28,269 nucleotides of DNA from CAYRGC01 sp964423795 (GCA_964423795.1 CAYRGC010000015.1:1-28269); one strand, 5' to 3'. Shown: positions 13,999 through 22,314, counted from the first letter of the stretch. Notes: generated by a model not told the origin, from the sequence alone. A program made the numbers and translations.

Positions 13999-15678
13999 CT
14001 TCAGTTCGTACACGGCGAAGCGGTCATCGTTCCAGATCTTCGTCGCCGCCTTCGGGATCCTGGGGTTCGAAACGGAGCGCGCGTCAGTGACGACGTAGTG
14101 CACGCCGTACCTCTTCAGTTCCCCGTCGTACCGCGCAGAGAGTTCGCGGAAGCGTTTCATCGTCTTTTCGACGAACGCGTCGCCTCCGATCAGATCGATC
14201 TGCTCCTTGCCGGCGTCCAGGTACCAGAGCGCGTGCTCGGGGCCGTAGCCCATGAAGCCGTCCACGTGCTCGCGGATGAACGCGGGAGTGATCTCGTCGG
14301 CGTACTGGAGCAGGAACCGGTCCAGAAGCTCGTCGCTCGGGATCATCTGCAGCGGCGCGCGCTGGGAATAGAAGTTGTAGTTGGTGGTGTAGAGGGCGAG
14401 ATAATCGTCGATGCCCTGGGCCGAGAGGATCACGTCGTCATTCACGCCATGCTTGTCCAGGAACTCGAAGACCCGGGCGTATCCCTGCTGCATCGGCCAG
14501 TCCGCGGATTCCCCGGCCTTGAGATACGGGAAGGCGTTGCCGCTCACGAATGTGCGGCTGATGATCGTGAAGAGGAACGCGCAGGCGAGAATCCCGCAGA
14601 CGATCCTGTCGCGGCGGTCGCCCGATCGCAGGAACGCCGAGGCGAACGTGCAGGCCGCAACCACGTTCACGAGGAATCCCTGCCACAGCGGATGCGTCGG
14701 GAAATCCATCTCCTTTCCCGTGATGACGTTGCTCATGGCGGCGAAGAGGATCGCCGAACCGATGAAGAGCAGTAGGAGTTCCGCGTTGCGAAGCCCGCGC
14801 CGCGTCCACACGAAGAGCAGGCAGCATGTCATGACGATGATGTACTTCAGATTGAGGAGCGTGATCGGCAGCACGCGGTGGGATTCGACGAGACCCGAAC
14901 GGTAATTGATCACCTTCGCCATCGGATCGCTGAAGAGCGACGCGGTGATCCGGATCTGCGGGATGCAGAGGATCGCGATGCCGACCGCCATCAGGAGGAA
15001 CAGCCGGACGGCCTTCCAATCACGCAGCCACAGGAGACGCAGGAAGAGGAATCCCGTCGCCGTGAAGGCGATCATCCAGAGGTGCGGATACAGGTAGAAC
15101 GCGAAGACGCACAGCAGCCCGAGCGAGAGGTAGCGCAGCGGCGCGCGCGGGCGTTCCAGGATGCCGAAGAGCGAGAGTAAGAAGAGCAGCAGCACCGGAT
15201 ACGCCACCTGCGTGATCGGGCGGATGAGAAAATTGTGCAGCGACGCGACGCCGAGCACGGCCCCGAACGCGGAGACGGTCCTGTCTCCTTCCGTGAGCCG
15301 GAGAAGAAGGACGTTGAAGAGCCCCGCGGTCACGAAGATCCACGCGATGCCGTTCGCGGCGAACACGCCATTCATCTCGAGTCCGAGGAAACCGGGGATC
15401 GCTCCGGTCCAGATGGGCAGCAGGAGCCCCGGGAACCAGGCGTCGGCGTAGTCCCGGATGTAGGGATTGCCGATCCACGGATGGCCGTCGAGCACCTCGC
15501 GGATCTGGGTCAGGTAGTAGCGGGAGTCGGCGGAGAGGCGGGGCAGCACGGACGGCAGCCACGAGCCCGTGGCATGATGCATCGCCCAAAACGGCACGAA
15601 CGCCGTCGCGGCGGCGCCGAGGAGCACGGCGATCCAGGCGACGGCCGATGCATGGCGGAAAGTCGGGAGACGGATCAT
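13993..15678 (-). CDS. Large multi-pass membrane protein, GT-C-like
   Basis: A 561-residue membrane protein with about ten to twelve helices. The first loop reads RLSADSRYYLTQIREVLDGH...GNPYIRDYADAWFPG, a DxxYYLxQIREVLDGHxxxGNP pattern seen in uncharacterised GT-C-like membrane proteins of glycan loci. The last 150 residues are soluble and mixed (YARVFEFLDKHGVNDDVILS and GVHYVVTDARSV). It is the clearest exception to the leaderless rule: a TATCAT hexamer is 26 bases upstream and a GGTGAGG SD-like site (15683-15689) lies 4 bases before the ATG. It faces the ABC transporter gene across 132 bases. The function is not known; polymerisation or transfer of a lipid-linked sugar is possible. Confidence 0.78.
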   Translation of the reverse strand: MIRLPTFRHASAVAWIAVLLGAAATAFVPFWAMHHATGSWLPSVLPRLSADSRYYLTQIREVLDGHPWIGNPYIRDYADAWFPGLLLPIWTGAIPGFLGLEMNGVFAANGIAWIFVTAGLFNVLLLRLTEGDRTVSAFGAVLGVASLHNFLIRPITQVAYPVLLLFLLSLFGILERPRAPLRYLSLGLLCVFAFYLYPHLWMIAFTATGFLFLRLLWLRDWKAVRLFLLMAVGIAILCIPQIRITASLFSDPMAKVINYRSGLVESHRVLPITLLNLKYIIVMTCCLLFVWTRRGLRNAELLLLFIGSAILFAAMSNVITGKEMDFPTHPLWQGFLVNVVAACTFASAFLRSGDRRDRIVCGILACAFLFTIISRTFVSGNAFPYLKAGESADWPMQQGYARVFEFLDKHGVNDDVILSAQGIDDYLALYTTNYNFYSQRAPLQMIPSDELLDRFLLQYADEITPAFIREHVDGFMGYGPEHALWYLDAGKEQIDLIGGDAFVEKTMKRFRELSARYDGELKRYGVHYVVTDARSVSNPRIPKAATKIWNDDRFAVYELKR

Positions 15679-15682
15679 GGAT

Positions 15683-15689
15683 CCTCACC
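15683..15689 (-). promoter_or_regulatory. Ribosome binding site GGTGAGG
   Basis: GGTGAGG lies 4 bases before the ATG at 15678. It matches the GAGG and GGTGA parts of the SD consensus. It is the only convincing SD site I found in the window, and it belongs to the gene whose promoter leaves a real leader. Confidence 0.5.
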
Positions 15690-15704
15690 GGGGGGACGGC
15701 GTCC

Positions 15705-15710
15705 ATGATA
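15705..15710 (-). promoter_or_regulatory. -10 hexamer TATCAT with short leader
   Basis: TATCAT would start transcription about 20 bases before the ATG at 15678, giving a short leader that carries the GGTGAGG site. An ATG at 15706 overlapping the hexamer is out of frame. Confidence 0.45.
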
Positions 15711-15740
15711 GAGCATGAAGGGGGTGATGTCTCGTTTTAG

Positions 15741-15763
15741 GCCTTTCGCGGCCCAGGAAAGGC
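15741..15763. repeat. Intergenic hairpin between divergent genes
   Basis: GCCTTTC (15741-15747) and GAAAGGC (15757-15763) form a 7-base-pair stem with a 9-base loop, followed on the plus strand by ATGTTTTCCTT. It lies in the 132-base gap between the GT-C-like and ABC genes, upstream of both. It could be an operator, a leader structure, or a weak terminator stopping antisense transcription. Confidence 0.4.
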
Positions 15764-15795
15764 ATGTTTTCCTTGTCGCGCGCGAGGCCCTTCGG

Positions 15796-15801
15796 TAGCG
15801 T
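15796..15801 (+). promoter_or_regulatory. Possible -10 hexamer TAGCGT for ABC transporter
   Basis: TAGCGT lies 9 bases before the ATG at 15811, predicting a 2-3 base leader. It is weak; the real promoter could lie further upstream. Confidence 0.3.
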
Positions 15802-15810
15802 TTGCCGGCA

Positions 15811-17628
15811 ATGCCCTCCATGCCTCCGGGCCGCTCGAACACGCGCAAGATCCTGCAGATCCTCCGATGGATCGGCATCCGTCCGGTCTATCTCGCCGTG
15901 CCCTTCGTGCTCGCGATCTTCGCGGCGCTCTTCGAGGGCGCGGGCATGGGGCTCCTCATCCCGATCCTCAACGGCTTCATCCAGAAGAACTTCTCCTTCG
16001 TCGTCAACGCGCCGTACATCGGGTCGTTCGTGCAAACGCTGCCGGCCACCGTCCTGCAGAACGACCGCCTGATCTTCGGGACGCTGCTCGCGGGGTTCGT
16101 CGTCGTGCAGATCCTGAAGAACGTCTTCCGCTACTGCGCCACCGCGAGCATCGCGTTCTTCTCCGAGCGATCGGTGCACCATCTGCGCAAGGCGCTCTTC
16201 TCTCGGTACCTGAGCTTCGGGAAGCTCTTCTACGACACCACCAACATCGGCCACCACAACACCCTGCTCGTGGAGTTCACGCGCCTGGCGCTCCGGCCGC
16301 TTGCGATGTCGGACAAGTACATCAATTCCATCTTCTCGCTCTCGGTGTACTTCGTCATGCTGATGGCGATCTCCTGGAGGATGACGCTCGTGGCCGTGCC
16401 GCTCTTCGTGCTCCTGCACTTCGCGATCCAGAAGATCATCTTCCGGATCAAGGGCATCTCGCGCACCATCGCGTACCGCGGGTCCGAGCTGGGCAAGCGC
16501 TCCGTGGAAATCCTCTCCACCATGGCGCTCGTCAAATCGAGCCGCACGGAGAGGGAGGAACAGGGAAAGTACACCGCGATCAGCGACGAGAAGGCGAAGC
16601 TCGACTTCCAGGTCGCCTCGCTCCAGGCGGTCATCCTGCCGCTGCAGGAAGTGGTGACGCTGCTCATGGCCACCGCCGTGTTCGTGGGCGCGCTGACGTT
16701 CTTCGGGCGCGACAAGATCGCGTCGGCCTCCGCCCTCGTCGTGTACTTCTATATCGTCGTGAACGCCGCCGCGAAGTTCGGGCTGCTCTCCGGGTTCCGC
16801 GGCACGCTCGCGTCGGCGACGGGCACCATCGACGAGGTCCTCCGGATCTTCGACGACGAGAGCAAGTTCTTCGTCCGCGGAGGTACCCGCGAGTTCGCCG
16901 GCCTCACGCAGTCCATCGTGTGCGACGATCTCACGTTCTCCTACACCGACCGCGATGTCCTCAAGAACGTCTCCTTCGTCATCGAGAAGGGGAAGATGAC
17001 GGCGATCGTGGGTCCCACCGGCGCCGGCAAGAGCACGCTCATCAACCTCCTGATGCGGTACTACGAGTGCCCGCCGGGGACCATCCTCATCGACGGCACC
17101 GATCTTCGGGACTTCTCGCTCGATTCCTACATCGCGAAGGTCGCCATCGTGAGCCAGGACACGCTCCTGCTGCACGCCTCCCTGCGCGACAACATCACCT
17201 ACGGTCTCAAAGACGTGTCGGACGACGAGATCCGGGACGTCGTGGAGCGCTCGCGCCTCGCGAGGTTCGTGGAGCAACTCCCCGAGGGGCTCGACACGCT
17301 CATCGGCGATCGCGGCGTGAAGCTTTCCGGCGGAGAGAAGCAACGCGTGAGCATCGCCCGCGCCCTGCTCAGGAAAGCGGAGATCCTCATCCTCGACGAG
17401 GCCACGAGCTCCCTCGACAGCCAGACCGAGAAGCTCATCCAGGAGGCCATCGACGAGGCGGTGCAGGGGCGCACGTCGATCGTCATCGCGCACCGGCTCT
17501 CCACCATACGCGACGCCGACGCCATCCTGGTCCTCAAGGAGGGCAGGCTGGTGGAACAGGGCACGCTCGACGAACTGCTCGCCAGGAAGGGTGTCTTCCA
17601 CATGCTGTGGGAAGAACAGAAGTTCTGA
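15811..17628 (+). CDS. ABC exporter, fused membrane and ATPase domains
   Basis: A 605-residue half-transporter of the MsbA/PglK-like type, acting as a homodimer to move a lipid-linked glycan or another hydrophobic cargo. Six helices occupy about residues 20-325. The ATPase domain has Walker A GPTGAGKST near residue 400, the Q-loop VSQDTLL, signature LSGGEKQRVSIARALL near 506, Walker B ILILDEATSSLD near 528 and the H-loop IVIAHRLST. All catalytic residues are present. The start is uncertain between TTG 15802, ATG 15811 and ATG 15820; I chose the middle one. It is followed 6 bases later by the ATP-grasp gene, which has no promoter, so they form a two-gene unit. Confidence 0.9.
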   Translation: MPSMPPGRSNTRKILQILRWIGIRPVYLAVPFVLAIFAALFEGAGMGLLIPILNGFIQKNFSFVVNAPYIGSFVQTLPATVLQNDRLIFGTLLAGFVVVQILKNVFRYCATASIAFFSERSVHHLRKALFSRYLSFGKLFYDTTNIGHHNTLLVEFTRLALRPLAMSDKYINSIFSLSVYFVMLMAISWRMTLVAVPLFVLLHFAIQKIIFRIKGISRTIAYRGSELGKRSVEILSTMALVKSSRTEREEQGKYTAISDEKAKLDFQVASLQAVILPLQEVVTLLMATAVFVGALTFFGRDKIASASALVVYFYIVVNAAAKFGLLSGFRGTLASATGTIDEVLRIFDDESKFFVRGGTREFAGLTQSIVCDDLTFSYTDRDVLKNVSFVIEKGKMTAIVGPTGAGKSTLINLLMRYYECPPGTILIDGTDLRDFSLDSYIAKVAIVSQDTLLLHASLRDNITYGLKDVSDDEIRDVVERSRLARFVEQLPEGLDTLIGDRGVKLSGGEKQRVSIARALLRKAEILILDEATSSLDSQTEKLIQEAIDEAVQGRTSIVIAHRLSTIRDADAILVLKEGRLVEQGTLDELLARKGVFHMLWEEQKF

Positions 17629-17634
17629 CGCCCC

Positions 17635-18360
17635 ATGTTCGAACGATACGTCAGCGCCGAGATGCTCTTCGCGGAAGCGGAGCGGCGCGGATTGCGACCT
17701 CGGTGGGAGACGCGCGACGGGCTCTTCTCCTTCGATCAAAACGGTCGGACCGAGTACGTGTACTACGCGAAGCTCCACTGCAACAGCCAGCTCGGTTCGC
17801 AGATCTGCGAAGACAAAAGCCTGACGCACGCGTTCCTCGAGCGCGAGCGGTTGCCCAGCATTCCTTTTTGCTACACGAAGCGCCAGGCGGAGATGAACGC
17901 GTTCTTCGACCGTCATCATCCGCTCGTCCAGAAGCCTCTCCGCGGCATGCGATCCGAGAACGTCCGGCTGATCCTGAAGCGCGAGGAGATCGATTGCGGG
18001 AGGAAGGAGGACTTCCTCCTCGAGAAGTACGTCGACGGCGTCGAGTACCGGTACGTCGTCCTCGGCGAGACGGCGCTCGTGCAGAGGAAGGATCCGGCTC
18101 CCCGCGAGGGGTATCCCTGGCGCACGCGCGTGACGAACCTGGAACGCGAGCGGTGGGATCGGGATCTCTGCGCGGTGGCCGAATCCGTGGCGCGGAAACT
18201 CCGCATGGGATTCATGACCGTCGATGTTCTCGTCGGGAAGGACGGCAAGCCGTGGATCCTGGAGCTCAACGGCATGCCGGGCCTGCGTTCGTTCCGGGAA
18301 CCCGACGAAGGGGAGCCCGTGGACCTCGCCGCGCGGCTCTTGGACCTGATCGGGGGATAA
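17635..18360 (+). CDS. ATP-grasp ligase-like protein
   Basis: A 241-residue ATP-grasp protein that would join a carboxylate to an amine or thiol through an acylphosphate. Visible parts are CEDKSLTHAFLERERLPSIP (about 59-80, the helix and strand before the ATP lid), HPLVQKPLRG with the ATP-binding lysine, FLLEKYVDGVEYRYVVLG, FMTVDVLVGKDGKPWILELN and the metal-binding end LELNGMPGLRSF. It lacks a clear N-terminal preATP-grasp domain, so it is shorter than RimK or D-Ala ligase and nearer to the cyanophycin-synthetase type core. It is cotranscribed with the ABC exporter. A role in attaching an amino acid to the glycan or its cargo is inferred only. It converges on the methyltransferase with 3 bases between. 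Confidence 0.82.
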   Translation: MFERYVSAEMLFAEAERRGLRPRWETRDGLFSFDQNGRTEYVYYAKLHCNSQLGSQICEDKSLTHAFLERERLPSIPFCYTKRQAEMNAFFDRHHPLVQKPLRGMRSENVRLILKREEIDCGRKEDFLLEKYVDGVEYRYVVLGETALVQRKDPAPREGYPWRTRVTNLERERWDRDLCAVAESVARKLRMGFMTVDVLVGKDGKPWILELNGMPGLRSFREPDEGEPVDLAARLLDLIGG

Positions 18361-18363
18361 CGC

Positions 18364-19164
18364 TCAGCGCAGTGTCAGGTGGTACACGCCAACCGCCCCG
18401 TTCCACTTCGTCCGTTCCTGCAGCGGGAGGGCCCGCGTCTCGAGCCAACCGAGGAAACCGTCGATCTGTTCCTTCGTGGTGGAGAAACCCGCGTCGCGCG
18501 CCACGTTGGGAAGGCGTCGCTCAAAATCCTTCAGCATCTTTTCCTTGTTTCCCCAGGCGAATTCCACGGTCTGCCAGTCGAGGTCCATGCCGAGCTTTTC
18601 CGCCCATTCGACGAACACCGTCGGGGTGAAGTAGTGGATGTCCGCGAGCGTGATCGGTGCGCGGAACAGGTGGAACAGCGTCTGCAGGACGTATCCCCGC
18701 GGGTTCGCCCAGTTCGGACAGGTGAGGATCAGCGACCCTTCCGGCCTCAGTTTGGATTTCAGCATCCGCAGCGTCGCGAACGGATCGTCCATGTGCTCGA
18801 GGGTGCCGAAGGACATGATGACGTCGAAGGTGCCAGCGAGCGTTCCCACGTCCCGGCACTCGTAGCGCAGGGCGGGGTGCCGATGGTTGGCGTTCGCCTC
18901 CGTAATGGCGCTCTCGGCGTAGTCGATGCCGAGCACGCTCTTCGCTCCGGCGTCCGCGACGATGGCGCACATCATTCCCGTTCCGCATCCCACGTCCAAA
19001 ACGTCCTTTCCCGTCCAATCCAGAAGGCCGCGCACGGCCAGGTATTCCTCCGGCAGGGAGGACGGATCGAGGCGCAGCTGCGTGTAGTGGGACTTCTCGC
19101 CCTTCTTGTAGACGCCGTCGTAGAAGCGCTGCAGACCCGTGTTCGTGCGGATGTCGTCGGACAT
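18364..19164 (-). CDS. Class I SAM-dependent methyltransferase
   Basis: A 266-residue methyltransferase with an intact SAM site: motif I VLDVGCGTGMM (about residues 56-66), acidic motif II LGIDYAES, then IMSFGTLEHMDDP and LRPEGSLILTCPNW. The C-terminal half probably shapes the acceptor pocket. I start at ATG 19164 (MSDDIRTNTG) and not at ATG 19200, because TACGAT lies 6 bases before the former and inside the coding sequence of the longer version. Its intact motif I contrasts with the damaged one at 9547-10263. The likely acceptor is a sugar hydroxyl or amine of the glycan; nothing more specific is visible. Confidence 0.88.
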   Translation of the reverse strand: MSDDIRTNTGLQRFYDGVYKKGEKSHYTQLRLDPSSLPEEYLAVRGLLDWTGKDVLDVGCGTGMMCAIVADAGAKSVLGIDYAESAITEANANHRHPALRYECRDVGTLAGTFDVIMSFGTLEHMDDPFATLRMLKSKLRPEGSLILTCPNWANPRGYVLQTLFHLFRAPITLADIHYFTPTVFVEWAEKLGMDLDWQTVEFAWGNKEKMLKDFERRLPNVARDAGFSTTKEQIDGFLGWLETRALPLQERTKWNGAVGVYHLTLR

Positions 19165-19170
19165 GCGCCG

Positions 19171-19176
19171 ATCGTA
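19171..19176 (-). promoter_or_regulatory. -10 hexamer TACGAT, leaderless methyltransferase gene
   Basis: TACGAT lies 6 bases before the ATG at 19164. It is divergent from the NeuA-like promoter across 64 bases. Confidence 0.62.
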
Positions 19177-19240
19177 TCCGATGCGATAGGGTCGATCCAT
19201 AGGCCTTTTCTGGCCATGGCCTCGGGCCGACCGGTCCGGC

Positions 19241-19246
19241 TATGAT
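19241..19246 (+). promoter_or_regulatory. -10 hexamer TATGAT, leaderless ulosonic acid unit
   Basis: TATGAT lies 7 bases before the ATG at 19254 and would drive the NeuA-like, aldo/keto reductase and HAD-TIM genes. Confidence 0.65.
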
Positions 19247-19253
19247 GGTTCTG

Positions 19254-20021
19254 ATGGATAAGAAGCCCAAAATGGCCGGTACGGTCGCCATCATCGGCGC
19301 GCGGGGAGGGTCCAAGACGGTCCCGGGGAAGAACGTGATCGACGTCGGCGGATATCCCCTCATCGCGTATTCGATCGCGGCGGCGAAGCTCGTGCCGGGC
19401 ATCGATCGCGTCGTCGTCTCCACCGACTCTTCCTCCATCGCCGAGATCGCCAAGCGCTTCGGCGCCGAGGTGCCTTTCCTGCGCCCGGGGCACATCGCGG
19501 GAGACCGCTCCACCGACCGCGAGTTCATCGCGCACGCGCTGGAGTGGATGAAGAGCGAGGAGGGTGCCGTTCCCGAGTTCGTCGTCCTGCTTCGTCCCAC
19601 GTCGCCGCTGCGCGATCCGAAGGTGGTGGCGCAGGCGCTCGAGATGCTCAGGGCGAATCCGGACGCCACCAGCCTGCGCTCGGCCCACGCCGCGAGCGCC
19701 GTGCCGCAGAAGATGTTCGGCCTCGACGGGAAGTTTTTCCGCGGGCTCTTCCCGCATGACGAGCGCACGGAGTACCACGGATTGCCCCGCCAGGCGTTCC
19801 CCGTCTCCTACAAGCCGGACGGGTACGTCGACGTTCTGCGAAGCGAGATCGTCCTCAGCCATCCCGAACGCACCTTCGGCGACCACATCCTCGCCTTCAT
19901 CACGCCCGACACCGGCGACATCGACCACGTCGGCGACCTTGAGCACGTGCTCACGATCCTCGCCGCGGAGAAGTGGGATGTCTTCGAGTATCTGAAAAAG
20001 CATTTCCCCGCCCGACCATGA
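19254..20021 (+). CDS. Acylneuraminate cytidylyltransferase-like CMP-sugar synthetase
   Basis: A 255-residue NeuA/PseF-like enzyme, expected to activate a ulosonic acid with CTP to give a CMP sugar. The CTP loop reads AIIGARGGSKTVPGKN, close to the family's IPARGGSKGxPxKN, followed by PLIAYSI, VVVSTDSSSIAEIAKRFGAEVPFLRP, VLLRPTSPLRDP and the late DTGDIDHVGDLEHV with the metal-binding Asp pair. It has no fused phosphatase; that domain is in the HAD-TIM gene two genes downstream. The start is ATG 19254; a nearby ATG at 19242 overlaps the -10 hexamer. It overlaps the next gene by 4 bases (ATGA). The substrate is not necessarily sialic acid. Confidence 0.88.
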   Translation: MDKKPKMAGTVAIIGARGGSKTVPGKNVIDVGGYPLIAYSIAAAKLVPGIDRVVVSTDSSSIAEIAKRFGAEVPFLRPGHIAGDRSTDREFIAHALEWMKSEEGAVPEFVVLLRPTSPLRDPKVVAQALEMLRANPDATSLRSAHAASAVPQKMFGLDGKFFRGLFPHDERTEYHGLPRQAFPVSYKPDGYVDVLRSEIVLSHPERTFGDHILAFITPDTGDIDHVGDLEHVLTILAAEKWDVFEYLKKHFPARP

Positions 20022-21004
20022 TCCCGCGACGCACGCTCGGCACCACCGGCATCGACGTGAGCGCGCTCGGCCTCGGCACGACCGAGATCGGGTACGTCTA
20101 CGGCATCGGCCCCCGCGACATGCCGACCGAGCGGGAGGCGGTCGACCTGCTCAACGCCGCCGTCGACCTCGGCGTCACCTTCATCGATACCGGCCACTTC
20201 TACGGCGAGGCCGAGCATCGCATCGGGATATCGGGCATCGCGAGGCGTCCCGGAGTCGTTCTTTCCACCAAGTGCGGGCACGCGCTCGACCGGGGCGAGG
20301 CCGTCGATCTTCCTTTGCTCAAGAACCAGTTCCGCGAAGAGGTGGAGATGAGCCTGCGCAAGCTCCGTCTCGACGCCATCCCGCTCGTGCAGATCCACGG
20401 CGGTTCCGCCGAGCAGATCCGCTCCGGGATCATCGCCGACGCCATGCGGCCCCTCCTCGACGAGGGAAAGGTGCTGCATCTGGGCATTTCCACGCGCGGA
20501 GAAGAGGCCCCGCTCGCCGCGATCGAGAGCGGACACTTCGAGACGCTCCAGCTCGCGCACAGCATCCTCGACCAGCGCATGGCGGCGAGGGTGTTCGCCG
20601 CCGCCGCGGCGAGGAACGTCGGCATCATCAACCGATCGGTGCTGCTCAAGGGCGCGCTCACGCCCGCGCGCAGCCACCTGTCGCCCGCGCTTGCGGACCT
20701 GAAGGCCAGCGCCGACAAGGCGGAGGCGATCGCGTCGGACCTGGGGATCACGCTGCCCGACCTGGCGATCCGCTTCGCGTTCTCGATCCCCGCCGTCCAC
20801 ACGATCCTCATCGGCACCAACAAGCTGCGCAATCTCGAGCGCGCCGCGGCCGCGCTCGCCGCCGGCCCGCTGCCCGACGACGTCATGCGGAAGCTCCGGA
20901 CGCTCGCCGTGGACGATCCGAAGCAGGTCGATCCCAAGCACTGGGACGCGTCGTTCGTCTCCGACGCCAAGGACGGCAAGAAGGTCCATTCTTCCACCAC
21001 CTGA
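20018..21004 (+). CDS. Aldo/keto reductase
   Basis: A 328-residue NADPH-dependent oxidoreductase of the AKR superfamily, a TIM barrel. It opens PRRTLGTTGIDVSALGLGTT; catalytic candidates are the Asp and Tyr of TFIDTGHFYGEAE, the Lys of VLSTKCGHA and the His of LVQIHGG. The C-terminal NADP region is seen in HTILIGTNKLRNLERAAAAL. The position between the CMP-sugar synthetase and the HAD-TIM gene, with a 4-base overlap upstream and a 2-base gap downstream, points to a step in making the same sugar, perhaps reduction or epimerisation of a keto intermediate. That role is inference. There is no SD site, so translation is probably coupled. Confidence 0.9.
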   Translation: MIPRRTLGTTGIDVSALGLGTTEIGYVYGIGPRDMPTEREAVDLLNAAVDLGVTFIDTGHFYGEAEHRIGISGIARRPGVVLSTKCGHALDRGEAVDLPLLKNQFREEVEMSLRKLRLDAIPLVQIHGGSAEQIRSGIIADAMRPLLDEGKVLHLGISTRGEEAPLAAIESGHFETLQLAHSILDQRMAARVFAAAAARNVGIINRSVLLKGALTPARSHLSPALADLKASADKAEAIASDLGITLPDLAIRFAFSIPAVHTILIGTNKLRNLERAAAALAAGPLPDDVMRKLRTLAVDDPKQVDPKHWDASFVSDAKDGKKVHSSTT

Positions 21005-21006
21005 TC

Positions 21007-22308
21007 ATGACGAACCTCAAGGACATCGCGCTCGTGGTCTTCGATTTCGACGGCGTCCTCACCGACAACGGCGTGTACGTGTCCGGAAGCGGCGAGGAGA
21101 CCGTGCGCTGCGACCGCTCGGACGGACTCGGCGTGCGGATGCTGCGCGAGGCGGGCGTGCCCATGATGATCGTCTCGCTCGAGACGCATCCGGTCGTGGC
21201 GGCGAGGGCCGAAAAGCTCCGAATCCCGTGCCATCAGGGCGTCGAGGACAAGGCGGCGTTTCTCAGGAAGCACTGCGAGGAGAACGGCATCGACATGAAG
21301 ACGGTCGCCTACGTCGGCAACGACGTGAACGATCTGCCCTCCATGAAGATCGTCGGACTGCCGGTCGCCGTCGCGGACGCGTATCCGCCCGTGCTCGCCG
21401 CCGCGACGCTCGTCCTCGCCAAGAACGGCGGGCACGGCGCCGTGCGCGAGTTCTGCGACATGCTCCTCGCCGCGCGCATGATCGAGCTTGCGGTCATGCA
21501 GGGGCGCCTCAGTCCTCCCGAGGACGGCCGCATCCAGTGCTTCCCGCGCGCGACGTGGAAGGAGGAGTTCGCGCGCGCGAAGGAGTCGGGGGTCCCGGCG
21601 ATCGAATGGATCGACGACACCTACGGCGCGGACATCAATCCGCTGCGCACCGAGTCCGGCGTCCGCGAGCTCCGGTCGCTCATGCGGGAGCACGGCGTGC
21701 GCATCCCGTCCGTTTGCGCGGACAGTTTCATGGAGCAGCCGCTCGTGCGCTGCACCGATGACGAGCATCGCCGTCGTCTCGAGCTGCTCCGGTTGCTGAT
21801 CCGTCGCGCCGCGCTCCTCGGCGCGGGGCACATCGGCATCCCGCTGCTCGACAACGCCGCGCTGCGGACGCCCGAGGAGATCGCGTCCGTCGCCGCGTCG
21901 CTGCAGTCCGTGGTTCCGCTTCTCGCGTCCGAACGGATCGAGCTCCATATCGAGAGTTCCCTCAAGCCCGCGGACCTCGCGTCGCTCATCGGGCGGATCG
22001 GCAGCCCGCTCGTGCGCGTCACCTACGACATGGGCAACAGCGCGTCGCTGGGGTACGACCCGCGCGAGGAATTCGCGGCGTACGGAGCGCTCGTCGGTTC
22101 GGTCCACATCAAGGATCGGAAGAACGGGGGAGGCACGGTGCCGCCGGGAACGGGGGACACCGATTTCGCCAGCGTCGCCGCGCAGCTCAACGCCGTCGCG
22201 TTCCGGGGGCTCTTCACGCTGCAGGTCGCCCGCGGGGAGACGGGAAAAGAGGTCCAAACCATCCGTTCCTACGCGGAATTTGCCGCCAAAACCTTCGGTC
22301 GGAGCTGA
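21007..22308 (+). CDS. Fusion: KdsC-like HAD phosphatase + TIM-barrel sugar isomerase/epimerase
   Basis: A 433-residue two-domain protein. Residues 1-155 are a KdsC/NeuA-C-terminal type HAD phosphatase: VVFDFDGVLTDNG with nucleophile Asp13 and acid Asp15, MMIVSLET, and GNDVNDLPSMKIVGLPVAVA. It should remove phosphate from a ulosonate phosphate. From about residue 161 a xylose-isomerase-like TIM barrel begins with AVMQGRLSPPEDGRIQCFP and continues AIEWIDDTYG, IELHIESSLKPADLASL, VTYDMGNSASLGYDP and SVHIKDRKNGGGTVPPGTGD, giving metal-ligand Glu, Asp and His positions. The domains meet with no linker. It follows the reductase by 2 bases. Phosphatase and isomerase steps in one chain suggest adjacent steps or complex formation. 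The substrate of the barrel is unknown. Confidence 0.87.
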   Translation: MTNLKDIALVVFDFDGVLTDNGVYVSGSGEETVRCDRSDGLGVRMLREAGVPMMIVSLETHPVVAARAEKLRIPCHQGVEDKAAFLRKHCEENGIDMKTVAYVGNDVNDLPSMKIVGLPVAVADAYPPVLAAATLVLAKNGGHGAVREFCDMLLAARMIELAVMQGRLSPPEDGRIQCFPRATWKEEFARAKESGVPAIEWIDDTYGADINPLRTESGVRELRSLMREHGVRIPSVCADSFMEQPLVRCTDDEHRRRLELLRLLIRRAALLGAGHIGIPLLDNAALRTPEEIASVAASLQSVVPLLASERIELHIESSLKPADLASLIGRIGSPLVRVTYDMGNSASLGYDPREEFAAYGALVGSVHIKDRKNGGGTVPPGTGDTDFASVAAQLNAVAFRGLFTLQVARGETGKEVQTIRSYAEFAAKTFGRS

Positions 22309-22314
22309 TATACT
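22309..22314 (+). promoter_or_regulatory. -10 hexamer TATACT, leaderless SDR gene
   Basis: A perfect TATACT starts on the base after the preceding TGA stop (TGATATACT) and ends 6 bases before the ATG at 22321. Confidence 0.72.
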
